Source of the DNA: Streptococcus suis
GTDB taxonomy: Bacteria > Bacillota > Bacilli > Lactobacillales > Streptococcaceae
DNA length: 64,000 nt
Assembly: GCF_019794555.1 (NCBI RefSeq)
Contig: NZ_JAIMEP010000001.1
Coordinates: forward strand, 1 to 64,000
Direction: 5' to 3'
Part shown: one piece after another, positions 1-8,001 of the stretch
Position numbering within the stretch: the stretch's first letter is position 1
Layout of the letters: each line of letters begins with the position of its first letter
Position numbers and translations under genes: made by a program
The notes under the pieces: model-generated
Databases searched by the model: none
What the model was told of the DNA's origin: nothing
Seen by the model: only the letters and a program-made list of their open reading frames with translations

Positions 1-116
1 GTTTCTTGCCTAGATTATTATCTAAAACGACATGCGTTAAAAGTTAGTTGAACCGCCGTGTGCCGAACGGCACGCACGGTGGTGTGAGAGGGACTAGAAA
101 TTAGTCCCTACTCGAT
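1..116 (+). mobile_element. Group II intron, 3' end (domains V and VI)
   Basis: Bases 52-82 fold as a domain V hairpin: a 9-bp stem (ACCGCCGTG with CACGGTGGT), a two-base bulge (CG, 72-73) on the 3' strand, and a short distal stem TGCC/GGCA. Bases 86-113 fold as domain VI (GGGACT with AGTCCC at 90-108, GAG with CTC), with an unpaired A at 110 as a possible branch point. The probable 3' end is at CTCGAT, about 116. The CCGCC segment would give a CGC catalytic triad, typical of class C introns; the class is inferred. The maturase gene must lie left of the window. The intron ends six bases before the stop codon of convergent manA. Confidence 0.72.
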
Positions 117-121
117 TTTAT

Positions 122-1063
122 TTAGTTCGCGTGACTGGCTATTAATTCTAGTTGTCCGGTAAAGGACCAGTCTGTCACATCGGCTGGTAAGATAAAGTGG
201 GTTCCTTTTTGAAGTGGGTAGCTGGTTTCACCGACTTGGATGGCACCTTCCCCTTCGATGACACTGACAAGCAGGTAAGGAACGGTCTGTTCCATTTTGA
301 TTTTTTGCTGGATATTCCATTTATATACGGTAAAGAAGGGATTGGCAACAAGGACTGTCGAATCAAGATGATCGATTTTAAGCTTGGCAGGTGTTGAGTT
401 AGCAACAGGTCCGATGGTCAGCACGTCAATCGATTTCTCAATGTGTAGTTCACGGAGGTTGCCTGCATCGTCTCGGCGGTCAAAGTCATAGACACGGTAG
501 GTTGTATCGCTAGATTGTTGGGTTTCTAGTATCATGATACCTTTACCGATGGCGTGCATGGTGCCGCTTGGTACAAAGAAGAAATCACCCTTTTTGACGG
601 GTACATGGGTCAATAGCTTGTCCCAATCTCCAGCTTCGATTTGCTGGCGGAGTTCTTCTTTGGATTGGGCATTGTGGCCATAAATGATTTCAGCCCCGTC
701 CTCGGCTTCTAAAATGTACCAACATTCTGTTTTGCCAAGCTCCCCTTCGTGAGCCAAGCCATAGCTATCATCGGGATGGACTTGAACGCTAAGCCAATCA
801 TCTGCATCAAGGATTTTGGTTAATAATGGAAAGACATTATCTGTGGGATTGCCAAATAAATGTTTTTCATTCTGATAGAGGTCATCCAGTCCTCTTCCTT
901 TATATTGACCATTTGAGACAGTTGTTACGCCGTTTGGGTGGGCTGAGATGGCCCAACACTCACCAGTCTTTTCACTAGGAATATCGTAGTGGTAGTTGGT
1001 TTTCAGGCGTTGACCACCCCAAATTTTTTCGTGCATTACAGGTGTGAGAAACAAGGGTTCCAT
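122..1063 (-). CDS. manA: Mannose-6-phosphate isomerase, class I (short cupin form)
   Basis: Cytoplasmic zinc-dependent isomerase interconverting mannose 6-phosphate and fructose 6-phosphate. The 313-aa product has the usual Firmicute length. Metal-ligand motifs are visible: QVHPDD, a Glu in GKTECWYI and a His in PSGTMHAIG. A longer reading frame begins at 1078, but its first codons are the Shine-Dalgarno sequence (AAGGAG), so I start at the ATG at 1063. It is divergent from a putative mannan-utilisation operon and would bring its mannose 6-phosphate into glycolysis. It may equally serve general mannose metabolism. The group II intron end touches its 3' side. Confidence 0.95.
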   Translation of the reverse strand: MEPLFLTPVMHEKIWGGQRLKTNYHYDIPSEKTGECWAISAHPNGVTTVSNGQYKGRGLDDLYQNEKHLFGNPTDNVFPLLTKILDADDWLSVQVHPDDSYGLAHEGELGKTECWYILEAEDGAEIIYGHNAQSKEELRQQIEAGDWDKLLTHVPVKKGDFFFVPSGTMHAIGKGIMILETQQSSDTTYRVYDFDRRDDAGNLRELHIEKSIDVLTIGPVANSTPAKLKIDHLDSTVLVANPFFTVYKWNIQQKIKMEQTVPYLLVSVIEGEGAIQVGETSYPLQKGTHFILPADVTDWSFTGQLELIASHAN

Positions 1064-1099
1064 TATTTTCTCCTTCAAAATAAGAATTCTACTATATAG

Positions 1100-1128
1100 A
1101 GTATAACAGATTTTTCACAAAAAGTTAA
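1100..1128 (-). promoter_or_regulatory. Promoter of manA
   Basis: On the minus strand there is TTAACT (1128-1123), 17 bases, then TATACT (1105-1100), about 37 bases before the manA start codon. It lies next to the operator region shared with the divergent sugar operon. Confidence 0.5.
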
Positions 1129-1139
1129 AAAATTTTATA

Positions 1140-1175
1140 AAAAGTATATATTTTTAAATAAAAGTATATACTTTT
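1140..1175. promoter_or_regulatory. Tandem palindromic operator, candidate site of the locus GntR regulator
   Basis: A perfect 16-bp palindrome AAAAGTATATACTTTT lies at 1160-1175. A near copy (AAAAGTATATATTTTT) lies at 1140-1155, exactly 20 bp, about two helical turns, away. The pair covers the -35 region of the sugar operon and sits between it and manA. GntR proteins of the HutC subfamily bind short AT-rich palindromes, and one is encoded at 7280-7993; the pairing is inferred. A weaker match (AGTATATAAT) overlaps the -10 in front of that gene. Confidence 0.5.
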
Positions 1176-1186
1176 AAAAAACCTTG

Positions 1187-1208
1187 TGTTATAATGAAAG
1201 CGTAAACA
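1187..1208 (+). promoter_or_regulatory. Extended -10 promoter and perfect CcpA cre of the sugar operon
   Basis: TGT followed by TATAAT (1190-1195) forms an extended -10; no good -35 is seen because the operator occupies that place. TGAAAGCGTAAACA at 1195-1208 matches the cre consensus TGNAARCGNWWWCA at all 14 positions and covers the transcription start. That position predicts CcpA repression when preferred sugars are present. Confidence 0.75.
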
Positions 1209-1240
1209 AATGCAAAGAAAAAATAATGGAGGAGAAATCT

Positions 1241-2548
1241 ATGAAAAAAGCATTGTTTAAATTTGGTGTCACCGCAGCAGCAGCTGCACTTGTTTTAGCG
1301 GGATGTGCTAGTGGAGGTGGAAGTAGCCAAAGTGAGGATGGAAAAGAAACCATCACCTTTATTAACCACAAGACAGACTGGGAGGGAAATGGTAAATGGG
1401 ATGAATACATTGCTAAGTTCAATGAGAAATATCCTGATATCACTGTAGAAGTTCAAACCATCACGGACTATGCTGGTCAGATGAAGACCCGTATGAATTC
1501 CAAAGAGTATGGCGATGTTCTAATGATTCCAGGTGATATTCAACCGCAAGATTACGCAACCTTCTTTGAACCGTTGGGAGACAAGGCTGAGTTAGAAAAG
1601 ACCTATCTCGGTTTGAACGATCGTTCATTTGAAGGAGTCTCATACGGTATTCCGAGTCAGATGAATGCTACTGGTATGGTAGTAAATATGAAGGTATTTG
1701 AAGACGCAGGTATAAAAGAGTTTCCTAAAACTCCTGAAAGCTTTCTAGCAGCTTTGAAAACCATCAAGGAAAAGAACAATGATGTAGTTCCACTTTATAC
1801 CAACTACGCAGCTGGTTGGACGCTATCAAACTGGGACTTTACTCGTGCTGGAGCTGCAGGGGATGTAGATTTTACCAACAAAATGACGTCTGATACTTCG
1901 CCATTTGACCAAGAAGATACAATGGGAACAATTTACAAGCTTTTGTATGATGTAGCCAAAGAAGGTTTGATTGAAGCAGATCCAACAACAACTGACTGGG
2001 AGCAATCAAAAGTTGATTTAGCAAATGGTAAGATTGCAGTCATGGTCTTGGGTAGCTGGGCTGTTCCACAAATCCAATCAGCAAATCCAGATAATGCATC
2101 AAACATTACTTTCCAAGCCTTTCCAATGATTGCATCTGATGGCAAACAATATATGCCAGTTGGTGGAGACTATAACTATGGTATTAGCGTTCATTCAGAA
2201 CACAAAGAAGCAGCTCGTAAATTCGTAGACTGGATGGTCAACGAATCTGATTATGCCAAAGACAATGGTGGACTTCCAACTGTAAAAGGTGCAGATTATC
2301 CAGAAGCATTGCAGGCAAGTAAAGAAGCTGGTGTAGAATTGTTTGAAGAAAATCCAGCACCAGAAGGAAAAGAATCACTCTTCAGCGATATTAATAACCA
2401 ATCTGAATTGGGTATTGGTACAACTGACCTTGAAAAACAACGCATCATTGATGCTGCAGTAGGGAACTCTTCTGAGACTTACCAAGATATTATGAAGGAT
2501 TTCAACACTCGTTGGGCAGATGCCATTAAAGCAGTTGCTGGCAACTAA
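1241..2548 (+). CDS. Sugar ABC transporter solute-binding lipoprotein
   Basis: Extracellular sugar-binding lipoprotein (family 1 type, MalE/MsmE-like) delivering oligosaccharide to the two permeases that follow. The 435-aa product starts with a lipoprotein signal whose lipobox is LAGC, giving a mature N-terminal Cys22, then a Gly/Ser linker. An upstream ATG would extend the frame, but GGAGGAG at 1229-1235 fits the ATG at 1241. It is the first gene of the operon and carries the cre/operator promoter. The neighbouring alpha-galactosidase, mannanase and esterases suggest the ligand is a manno-oligosaccharide, possibly galactosylated. Raffinose-type sugars are an alternative. Confidence 0.88.
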   Translation: MKKALFKFGVTAAAAALVLAGCASGGGSSQSEDGKETITFINHKTDWEGNGKWDEYIAKFNEKYPDITVEVQTITDYAGQMKTRMNSKEYGDVLMIPGDIQPQDYATFFEPLGDKAELEKTYLGLNDRSFEGVSYGIPSQMNATGMVVNMKVFEDAGIKEFPKTPESFLAALKTIKEKNNDVVPLYTNYAAGWTLSNWDFTRAGAAGDVDFTNKMTSDTSPFDQEDTMGTIYKLLYDVAKEGLIEADPTTTDWEQSKVDLANGKIAVMVLGSWAVPQIQSANPDNASNITFQAFPMIASDGKQYMPVGGDYNYGISVHSEHKEAARKFVDWMVNESDYAKDNGGLPTVKGADYPEALQASKEAGVELFEENPAPEGKESLFSDINNQSELGIGTTDLEKQRIIDAAVGNSSETYQDIMKDFNTRWADAIKAVAGN

Positions 2549-2558
2549 GAATAGTGGT

Positions 2559-2586
2559 GGGCTGGTTGGAATTCTCTAACTGGCCC
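2559..2586 (+). other. Intercistronic hairpin after the binding-protein gene
   Basis: GGGCTGGTT (2559-2567) pairs with AACTGGCCC (2578-2586), including two G-U pairs, around a 10-base loop. No U-run follows. It probably protects the binding-protein mRNA or trims read-through so that more binding protein than permease is made. Confidence 0.5.
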
Positions 2587-2609
2587 GCTAGTTATTTGAG
2601 GAGGATCTT

Positions 2610-3488
2610 ATGCTTAAGATGAAAATGAGTCAAGCGGCTGAAAAGCGTCTATTGATTTTCACGTTTACAATTATTCCTGTGCTATTATTGTTAACATTTT
2701 CTTATTACCCCTTGGTGAAAATGTTTCAATATAGTTTAACCAATTGGAATGGGTACTCTCCCAATCCGGATTTTGTCGGTTTGGACAATTACAAGACCAT
2801 TTTAACAAAACCTGCTTATTTTACGGTTTTTAAGACTAGTTTTTATTACTTTATTGCAACTTTCTTCCAGTTGGGAATTGCACTTTTGTTTGCGACAATC
2901 TTATCTTTCAAGGTAAAATTTGCTAATTTTTGGAAGGGGATTCTCTTTTTCCCTTATCTTTTAAATGGTGTTGCGATTGGTTTCATCTTCTTGTATTTCT
3001 ACAAAGGCGGAGGAACCTTGGATACGGTTCTTGAGATGTTAGGCTTGGGGGATCAGATTCAACTTTGGTTGGGAAATCGAGAAATTAATAATATTTCTCT
3101 TGCCTTTACCTCTGTTTGGCGCTATACAGGCTTTAATTTCCTTGTTTTCCTTGGTGCCATTCAATCCATCAATCCAGAGATTTATGAAGCGGCAGAAATT
3201 GACGGTGCCAATCGTTGGGACCAGTTTATCTATATTATTTTTCCAAGTATCCGAAATATCATCTTTTTGAATATTATTCTTGGTGTTAGTGGCTCACTGA
3301 GTGTATTTGACATTCCATACATTATGACAGGTGGTTCAAACGGCACTACAACCTTTGTGATTCAAACAATCGATACAGCCTTTAAGTATAACAAGGTTGG
3401 TTTGGCTTCTGCTATGGCCATTATTCTCTTGGTCATTGTCGTAGTAGTGACCTTGGTGCAACGCTATGCTACGCAGGAAAGGAAATAA
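2610..3488 (+). CDS. Sugar ABC transporter permease, MalF type
   Basis: Inner-membrane permease of a carbohydrate importer (292 aa, about six membrane segments). The cytoplasmic EAA loop that docks the ATPase is clear near the C-terminal third: EAAEIDGANRWDQF followed by IIFPSI. The start is supported by GAGGAGGA about six bases upstream. It is paired with the MalG-type gene three bases downstream. No ATP-binding gene occurs in the operon, so a shared ATPase such as MsmK, known to serve several streptococcal importers, is presumably used. Confidence 0.9.
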   Translation: MLKMKMSQAAEKRLLIFTFTIIPVLLLLTFSYYPLVKMFQYSLTNWNGYSPNPDFVGLDNYKTILTKPAYFTVFKTSFYYFIATFFQLGIALLFATILSFKVKFANFWKGILFFPYLLNGVAIGFIFLYFYKGGGTLDTVLEMLGLGDQIQLWLGNREINNISLAFTSVWRYTGFNFLVFLGAIQSINPEIYEAAEIDGANRWDQFIYIIFPSIRNIIFLNIILGVSGSLSVFDIPYIMTGGSNGTTTFVIQTIDTAFKYNKVGLASAMAIILLVIVVVVTLVQRYATQERK

Positions 3489-3491
3489 ACG

Positions 3492-4319
3492 ATGAGAAAA
3501 GAGAAATTGACAATTGGCAAGGTCTTCCAATACCTTGTCCTCATTCTAGGAGCAGTCGTTGCACTGTTGCCCATCTTGGTTGTGTTTATTGGTTCCTTTA
3601 AATCAAACAATGAATTTTTGAGCAGCAATGTCCTCGCTCTTCCTAAAACCTGGGATTTTTCAAACTATAAAACAGCCTTTGTCAATGGACAGATGCTTTT
3701 GGGTTTTAAAAATACGCTGATCATTTTTGTGGCTAGTATGATTGGGAAGTTGACCTTGGCGTCCATGTTTGCCTATGCAATGAGTCGCTTTGATTTTAAA
3801 TTGAAGAAAGTGATTCTCGGTCTTTTCATGATTGCTATGTTGATTCCAGGGATTACCAGTCAAGTAGCAACCTTCCAAATCATTAATTCCCTTGGCTTGT
3901 TTAACACTATTTGGGCTGTTATCTTGTTGAATTTGGGAACTGATGTGATCTCAGTTTATGTCTTTATGCAGTATTTAGATGAAATTTCAATTTCATTGGA
4001 TGAATCAGCCTACCTTGATGGAGCAAGTCACTTTGGGATTTTCTGGAGAATTATTCTGCCAAACTTAAAGGCCCCAATTGTGACCATGTTGATTATCAGT
4101 GGTGTAGGTGTCTATAATGACTTCTATAGCCCGTTCTTGTATATGCCAGATCGGAATTTGAAGGTGATTTCAACAGCCCTCTTCGCCTTTAAAGGGCCAT
4201 ATGGTACTAACTGGCCAGTCATTCTAGCAGGTGTTATTATTGTTATCTTACCAATTTTAATTGTATTCTTGTCTCTCCAAAAATACATTTACAATGGGGT
4301 GGCTGGTTCTGTAAAGTAG
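3492..4319 (+). CDS. Sugar ABC transporter permease, MalG type
   Basis: Second permease subunit (275 aa, six predicted membrane segments). It completes a heterodimeric channel with the product of the previous gene. The EAA-loop equivalent reads DESAYLDGASHFGIFW and then IILPNL. The gene begins three bases after the MalF-type stop, indicating co-translation. Substrate specificity cannot be read from the permease; the operon context points to plant beta-mannan oligosaccharides. Confidence 0.9.
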   Translation: MRKEKLTIGKVFQYLVLILGAVVALLPILVVFIGSFKSNNEFLSSNVLALPKTWDFSNYKTAFVNGQMLLGFKNTLIIFVASMIGKLTLASMFAYAMSRFDFKLKKVILGLFMIAMLIPGITSQVATFQIINSLGLFNTIWAVILLNLGTDVISVYVFMQYLDEISISLDESAYLDGASHFGIFWRIILPNLKAPIVTMLIISGVGVYNDFYSPFLYMPDRNLKVISTALFAFKGPYGTNWPVILAGVIIVILPILIVFLSLQKYIYNGVAGSVK

Positions 4320-4346
4320 TTAATCATGTGATAGCAAGGAGGACTC

Positions 4347-4940
4347 ATGGAGAAACAATCTCGTTTAATTGCAACCATTAATGGAGTCTATGTCTTGGCT
4401 AAAGCCTCAACCTATTTTTGGTGGGGCTTGGTGAGAAGAGGATTCGTTTACGGTTGGTACGGTGCCTTGGCAACTTGTTTGGCACTATATGAAAGTTCAC
4501 AGCCCTATTATGTGAGTTTGAAAGAAGTGGATTATCTTCCTAAAGAATCCAAAGTTTCAGAGATGCTCATTTCTTCCTTTATGACCTTCGCTTTTCTATT
4601 ATCCCTAGTCAGCTGGTTTGGTTTGCTTCAAAACTATTCAGACCAGCTCTTGCTAGGCTTTCTTGTGGGAAGTATGTTTTGGCTAGTATTGATGGTTTGG
4701 CTTCCCTATTACCATAGAGTAGCTGGCCCTCATTTTAAAATGAGTTTGGCAATGAGTTTGCACTTGATTTCTCGCAATCTCAATGATGTAGCTGTGCAAG
4801 GCACCATTTTAACTCTTCTATTCTATCTTGCCCTTACAAAACATCTCCTTGTCTGGTTTTTCATGCCGGGCATCTATTGTCTGGTTCTTACAAAAATCAG
4901 TCAATTAAGAAAGGAAAAAAAGAATGATACGGGTTCATGA
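4347..4940 (+). CDS. DUF624 (YesL-like) membrane protein
   Basis: A 197-aa integral membrane protein with about five hydrophobic segments (around residues 35-50, 75-95, 105-125, 140-165, 170-185). YesL/DUF624 proteins are commonly encoded beside ABC importers for plant polysaccharide fragments, and their biochemical role is unknown. AAGGAGG lies just before the ATG. The 3' end overlaps the alpha-galactosidase by 17 bases, so the two are translationally coupled. I assign it to the sugar importer by context, without a defined function. Confidence 0.75.
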   Translation: MEKQSRLIATINGVYVLAKASTYFWWGLVRRGFVYGWYGALATCLALYESSQPYYVSLKEVDYLPKESKVSEMLISSFMTFAFLLSLVSWFGLLQNYSDQLLLGFLVGSMFWLVLMVWLPYYHRVAGPHFKMSLAMSLHLISRNLNDVAVQGTILTLLFYLALTKHLLVWFFMPGIYCLVLTKISQLRKEKKNDTGS

Positions 4941-7149
4941 ACAAGACTTATATTTTCATTTAAAAAATGACCACATTTCCTATGTTTTTCGGGTGATGGA
5001 AGATACAGGAATACTGGAACATCTCTATTATGGCGCTTCAATTGCTGATTATGATCAGTTCGACTGGCTCTTAGAACGAGAGATTCGGCCTGGAAATAAT
5101 CTGGTGGCTGGGAAATTATTGACTTCCCTAGAACATATCAAGCAAGAGATGCCCGTTTTTGGAACGACAGATTTTCGTTATCCAGCTCTTGAAATGACCT
5201 ATCCAGACGGAGACTCTATCAGTCATTTTCGCTATCAAGGATATAAGATTTTTGATGGAAAGGTAGCCCTTGAGCCCCTGCCAGGAACTTTTGGGGAAGA
5301 AGAGCAGGTTCAGGTTTTGGAGGTTTATCTGAAGGATGATTATTCGGATGTTTATCTGACCTTGCGCTATGCCATTTACAGAGATTTGCCTATTATAACA
5401 CGTCAGGCTATTTTACGAAATGGTGGTCAGCAGGAGTATTCTGTAAAACAACTGGCTAGTCTGAACCTAGACCTCCCCAATGAGCAGTATGAGTGGCTTC
5501 ACCTAGATGGAGCTTGGGCGCGAGAAAATCACCTATCGCGTGAAAAAATTCATCGGGGAGTGCAACATGTTTCTTCCACGCGTGGAGCTAGTAGCCATGT
5601 TCACAATCCTTTCCTTGCTATTTGCCAACCGCAAACAACAGAGAGTAAGGGGCAGGTTTACGGCTTTGGTTTAATTTATAGTGGAAATTTCCGTGTTCAA
5701 ATAGAATTGGATAATTATGACCGACTACGAGTCCAATTAGGCATCAATCCTTTTCAGTTTCAGTGGCAATTGAAAACAAATGAAATGTTTGTTAGTCCAG
5801 AAGCCGTCATGGTTTATAGCGAAAATGGATTGACAGGCATGAGTCAGGCCTTTCATCATCTTTTTCGAGAGCATCTCATTCGGAGTATTTGGAAAAATAA
5901 ACCTCGTCCAGTTCTTTTAAATAGCTGGGAGGCAACCTATTTTGATTTTGATGAGAAAAAGATTCTTGATATTGCAGAGGCAGCTAAGGAACTAGGAGTA
6001 GATTTATTTGTCCTAGATGATGGTTGGTTTGGCAATCGAAATAGTGATAAGGGTTCCTTGGGGAACTGGGTTGAAAGTCGCGAAAAATTACCAAATGGTT
6101 TAGCCAGTCTTGGCCAAAAGATTCATGCAATGGGACTTCAATTTGGTTTATGGTTTGAGCCAGAGATGGTTTCAGAAGATACTCCTATATATCATGAGCA
6201 TCCTGATTGGGTCATTGGACATCCGCAGAAAAATATTTCACAAGGTCGAAACCAATATGTCCTCAATTTTGGGAATCCCAAAGTGGTTGATGAGGTTTAT
6301 AGGCAGATGGATGCCATCTTGCAGGAGGTTCCGATTGATTATCTGAAACTTGATATGAATCGCTATATCTCAGAGGCCTATTCTTCTGACTATTTGCCAG
6401 ACCAACAAGGAGAGCTGGCTCATCGCTATATTCTGGGTGTCTATGATTTTTATAATCGCCTAAGCAAGAATTATCCACATATCTTGATTGAATCCTGTGC
6501 GGGTGGAGGAGCACGATTTGATGCTGGTATGCTCTATTACAGTCCGCAAATTTGGACTAGCGATGATACAGACGCAGTAGAACGATTGGCTATTCAGACC
6601 GGAACATCTATGCTTTACCCAGTGTCTAGTATGGGCAGTCATGTTTCAGCAGTTCCCAACCATCAAGTCGCTCGTGTCACATCCCTCGATATGAGAAAGA
6701 ATGTAGCTTTCTTTGGTATGTTTGGTTATGAATTAAACCCTCTTGCATTGACCGAAGAGGAAAAAGAAGAAATCAGGCGGCAAATTAAAGAGTATAAAAC
6801 CTATCAAGGATTGGTGATGCAGGGAGATTTTTACCGCCTAGAAACAGGCGATAGTAACCGCGTCGCATGGATGGTTGTGAGCCAAGATCAATCAGAGGCT
6901 TTAGTTGGGCATTTTCAACTTTTAGCCCAGCCTAATCCGACCTATCAACGCTTGAAATTAAGAGGTTTAAAAGCAGATGTTTCATATAAAGTACAAGAAA
7001 AACAGTCTGAGACACTTCGCTTTGGGAGAGATTTGGAAACAATCGGCCTATTATTGAACGAAAATTATCTAGACCGTGAAGCGGAGTACTGGTCTAGAGT
7101 GATGCCAGGCGATTTTTCTTCCAGATTATTTTATTTAAAACAAGTTTAG
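4924..7149 (+). CDS. Alpha-galactosidase, GH36
   Basis: Hydrolyses terminal alpha-1,6-galactosyl residues. The 741-aa length and motif order match the tetrameric GH36 enzymes of lactic acid bacteria. The nucleophile is Asp477 in YLKLDMNRY. The acid/base is probably Asp547 in WTSDDTDAVER, the 70-residue spacing seen in characterised family members. LDDGWFGNR and ESCAGGGARFD are further family landmarks. There is no signal peptide, so it acts in the cytoplasm on imported oligosaccharides. In this operon the likely substrate is galactosylated manno-oligosaccharide; melibiose or raffinose remain possible. It ends the first gene block, and the regulator gene follows after 130 bases. Confidence 0.95.
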   Translation: MIRVHEQDLYFHLKNDHISYVFRVMEDTGILEHLYYGASIADYDQFDWLLEREIRPGNNLVAGKLLTSLEHIKQEMPVFGTTDFRYPALEMTYPDGDSISHFRYQGYKIFDGKVALEPLPGTFGEEEQVQVLEVYLKDDYSDVYLTLRYAIYRDLPIITRQAILRNGGQQEYSVKQLASLNLDLPNEQYEWLHLDGAWARENHLSREKIHRGVQHVSSTRGASSHVHNPFLAICQPQTTESKGQVYGFGLIYSGNFRVQIELDNYDRLRVQLGINPFQFQWQLKTNEMFVSPEAVMVYSENGLTGMSQAFHHLFREHLIRSIWKNKPRPVLLNSWEATYFDFDEKKILDIAEAAKELGVDLFVLDDGWFGNRNSDKGSLGNWVESREKLPNGLASLGQKIHAMGLQFGLWFEPEMVSEDTPIYHEHPDWVIGHPQKNISQGRNQYVLNFGNPKVVDEVYRQMDAILQEVPIDYLKLDMNRYISEAYSSDYLPDQQGELAHRYILGVYDFYNRLSKNYPHILIESCAGGGARFDAGMLYYSPQIWTSDDTDAVERLAIQTGTSMLYPVSSMGSHVSAVPNHQVARVTSLDMRKNVAFFGMFGYELNPLALTEEEKEEIRRQIKEYKTYQGLVMQGDFYRLETGDSNRVAWMVVSQDQSEALVGHFQLLAQPNPTYQRLKLRGLKADVSYKVQEKQSETLRFGRDLETIGLLLNENYLDREAEYWSRVMPGDFSSRLFYLKQV

Positions 7150-7173
7150 GAAGTAATTAGTATCAAGTCAGTA

Positions 7174-7196
7174 TATAATAGAAAAAAGCGTTCACA
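7174..7196 (+). promoter_or_regulatory. Probable promoter and imperfect cre before the GntR gene
   Basis: TATAAT at 7174-7179 overlaps an operator-like AGTATATAAT. A cre-like AAAGCGTTCACA lies just downstream (to 7196) with about three mismatches to the 14-bp consensus. No convincing -35 is seen. A second, CcpA-sensitive transcript for the regulator-to-GH1 block would fit. Confidence 0.4.
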
Positions 7197-7279
7197 TACT
7201 TGTAGTTCTGACAGTCATGCTAGTTATTCTCTAGAATTGATTGATTGGTCAAGAAGCGAAAATTTAGAAGGAGGCAATC

Positions 7280-7993
7280 ATGGAAAAGTATAATGTGATT
7301 GCAAATGATGTTAGAAAAAAGATTTTAAATGGAGTATACAAGGCTAATGACCAGCTCCCTTTTGAAAAGGATTTGTGTGAGGTTTATGAAGTTAGTAAGA
7401 TGACGGTGAAAAAAGCCTTGGATATTCTGGTATCTGAAGGGTTGATTATCAAACGGAGAGGTGCTGGAACCTTTGTCAAAGACCTTTCTGTAGAAGAAAT
7501 GGAAAAAATGATTGTTGGTAGTCAGATGAGGGGTACCTCTGCATATTACCCTACTCGTACAGTGACCAGTAAGGTTTTGCATTTTGAAATAATTGCCGCG
7601 TCAGAAAAAGTAGCCAATAAGCTCAATATTGCAATTGGTAGTTTTGTTTATGACATTGAACGTGTCCGGTTATTAGATGGAAGTCCACTTGTTATGGAAA
7701 ATACCTTTATGCCTGTATCAGTCATACCTGATTTAAGGTTGAAAAATGTAGAAGAATCTATCTATGAGTATATTCAAGATGCCTTAGGAATGAAAATCCA
7801 AAGTGCTCACCGCAATATTACGGTTCGCAAGGCATCAGATGCAGAAGTACAACACTTGGAGTTAGAGCAAGGAGATCCTGTTGGTATTGTGGAGCAAATT
7901 GGTTTTTTATCTAATGGGACAACCTTTGAGTATTCTATCAGTACCCATCGCTATGATACCTTCAGTATTGAAATGATGATTCGACAAGATTAG
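7280..7993 (+). CDS. GntR-family transcriptional regulator with UTRA domain
   Basis: A 237-aa one-component regulator. Residues about 5-70 form the winged helix-turn-helix (YEVSKMTVKKALDIL is the recognition region, RRGAGTFV the wing). Residues about 90-232 form the UTRA ligand domain typical of the HutC/TreR subfamily, which usually binds a sugar or sugar phosphate. GAAGGAGG stands before the ATG. It lies between the transporter/alpha-galactosidase block and the kinase/esterase/GH1 block, so it most likely senses a product of this pathway and represses from the palindromes at 1140-1175. Confidence 0.9.
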   Translation: MEKYNVIANDVRKKILNGVYKANDQLPFEKDLCEVYEVSKMTVKKALDILVSEGLIIKRRGAGTFVKDLSVEEMEKMIVGSQMRGTSAYYPTRTVTSKVLHFEIIAASEKVANKLNIAIGSFVYDIERVRLLDGSPLVMENTFMPVSVIPDLRLKNVEESIYEYIQDALGMKIQSAHRNITVRKASDAEVQHLELEQGDPVGIVEQIGFLSNGTTFEYSISTHRYDTFSIEMMIRQD

Positions 7994-8001
7994 GAGAATA
8001 T

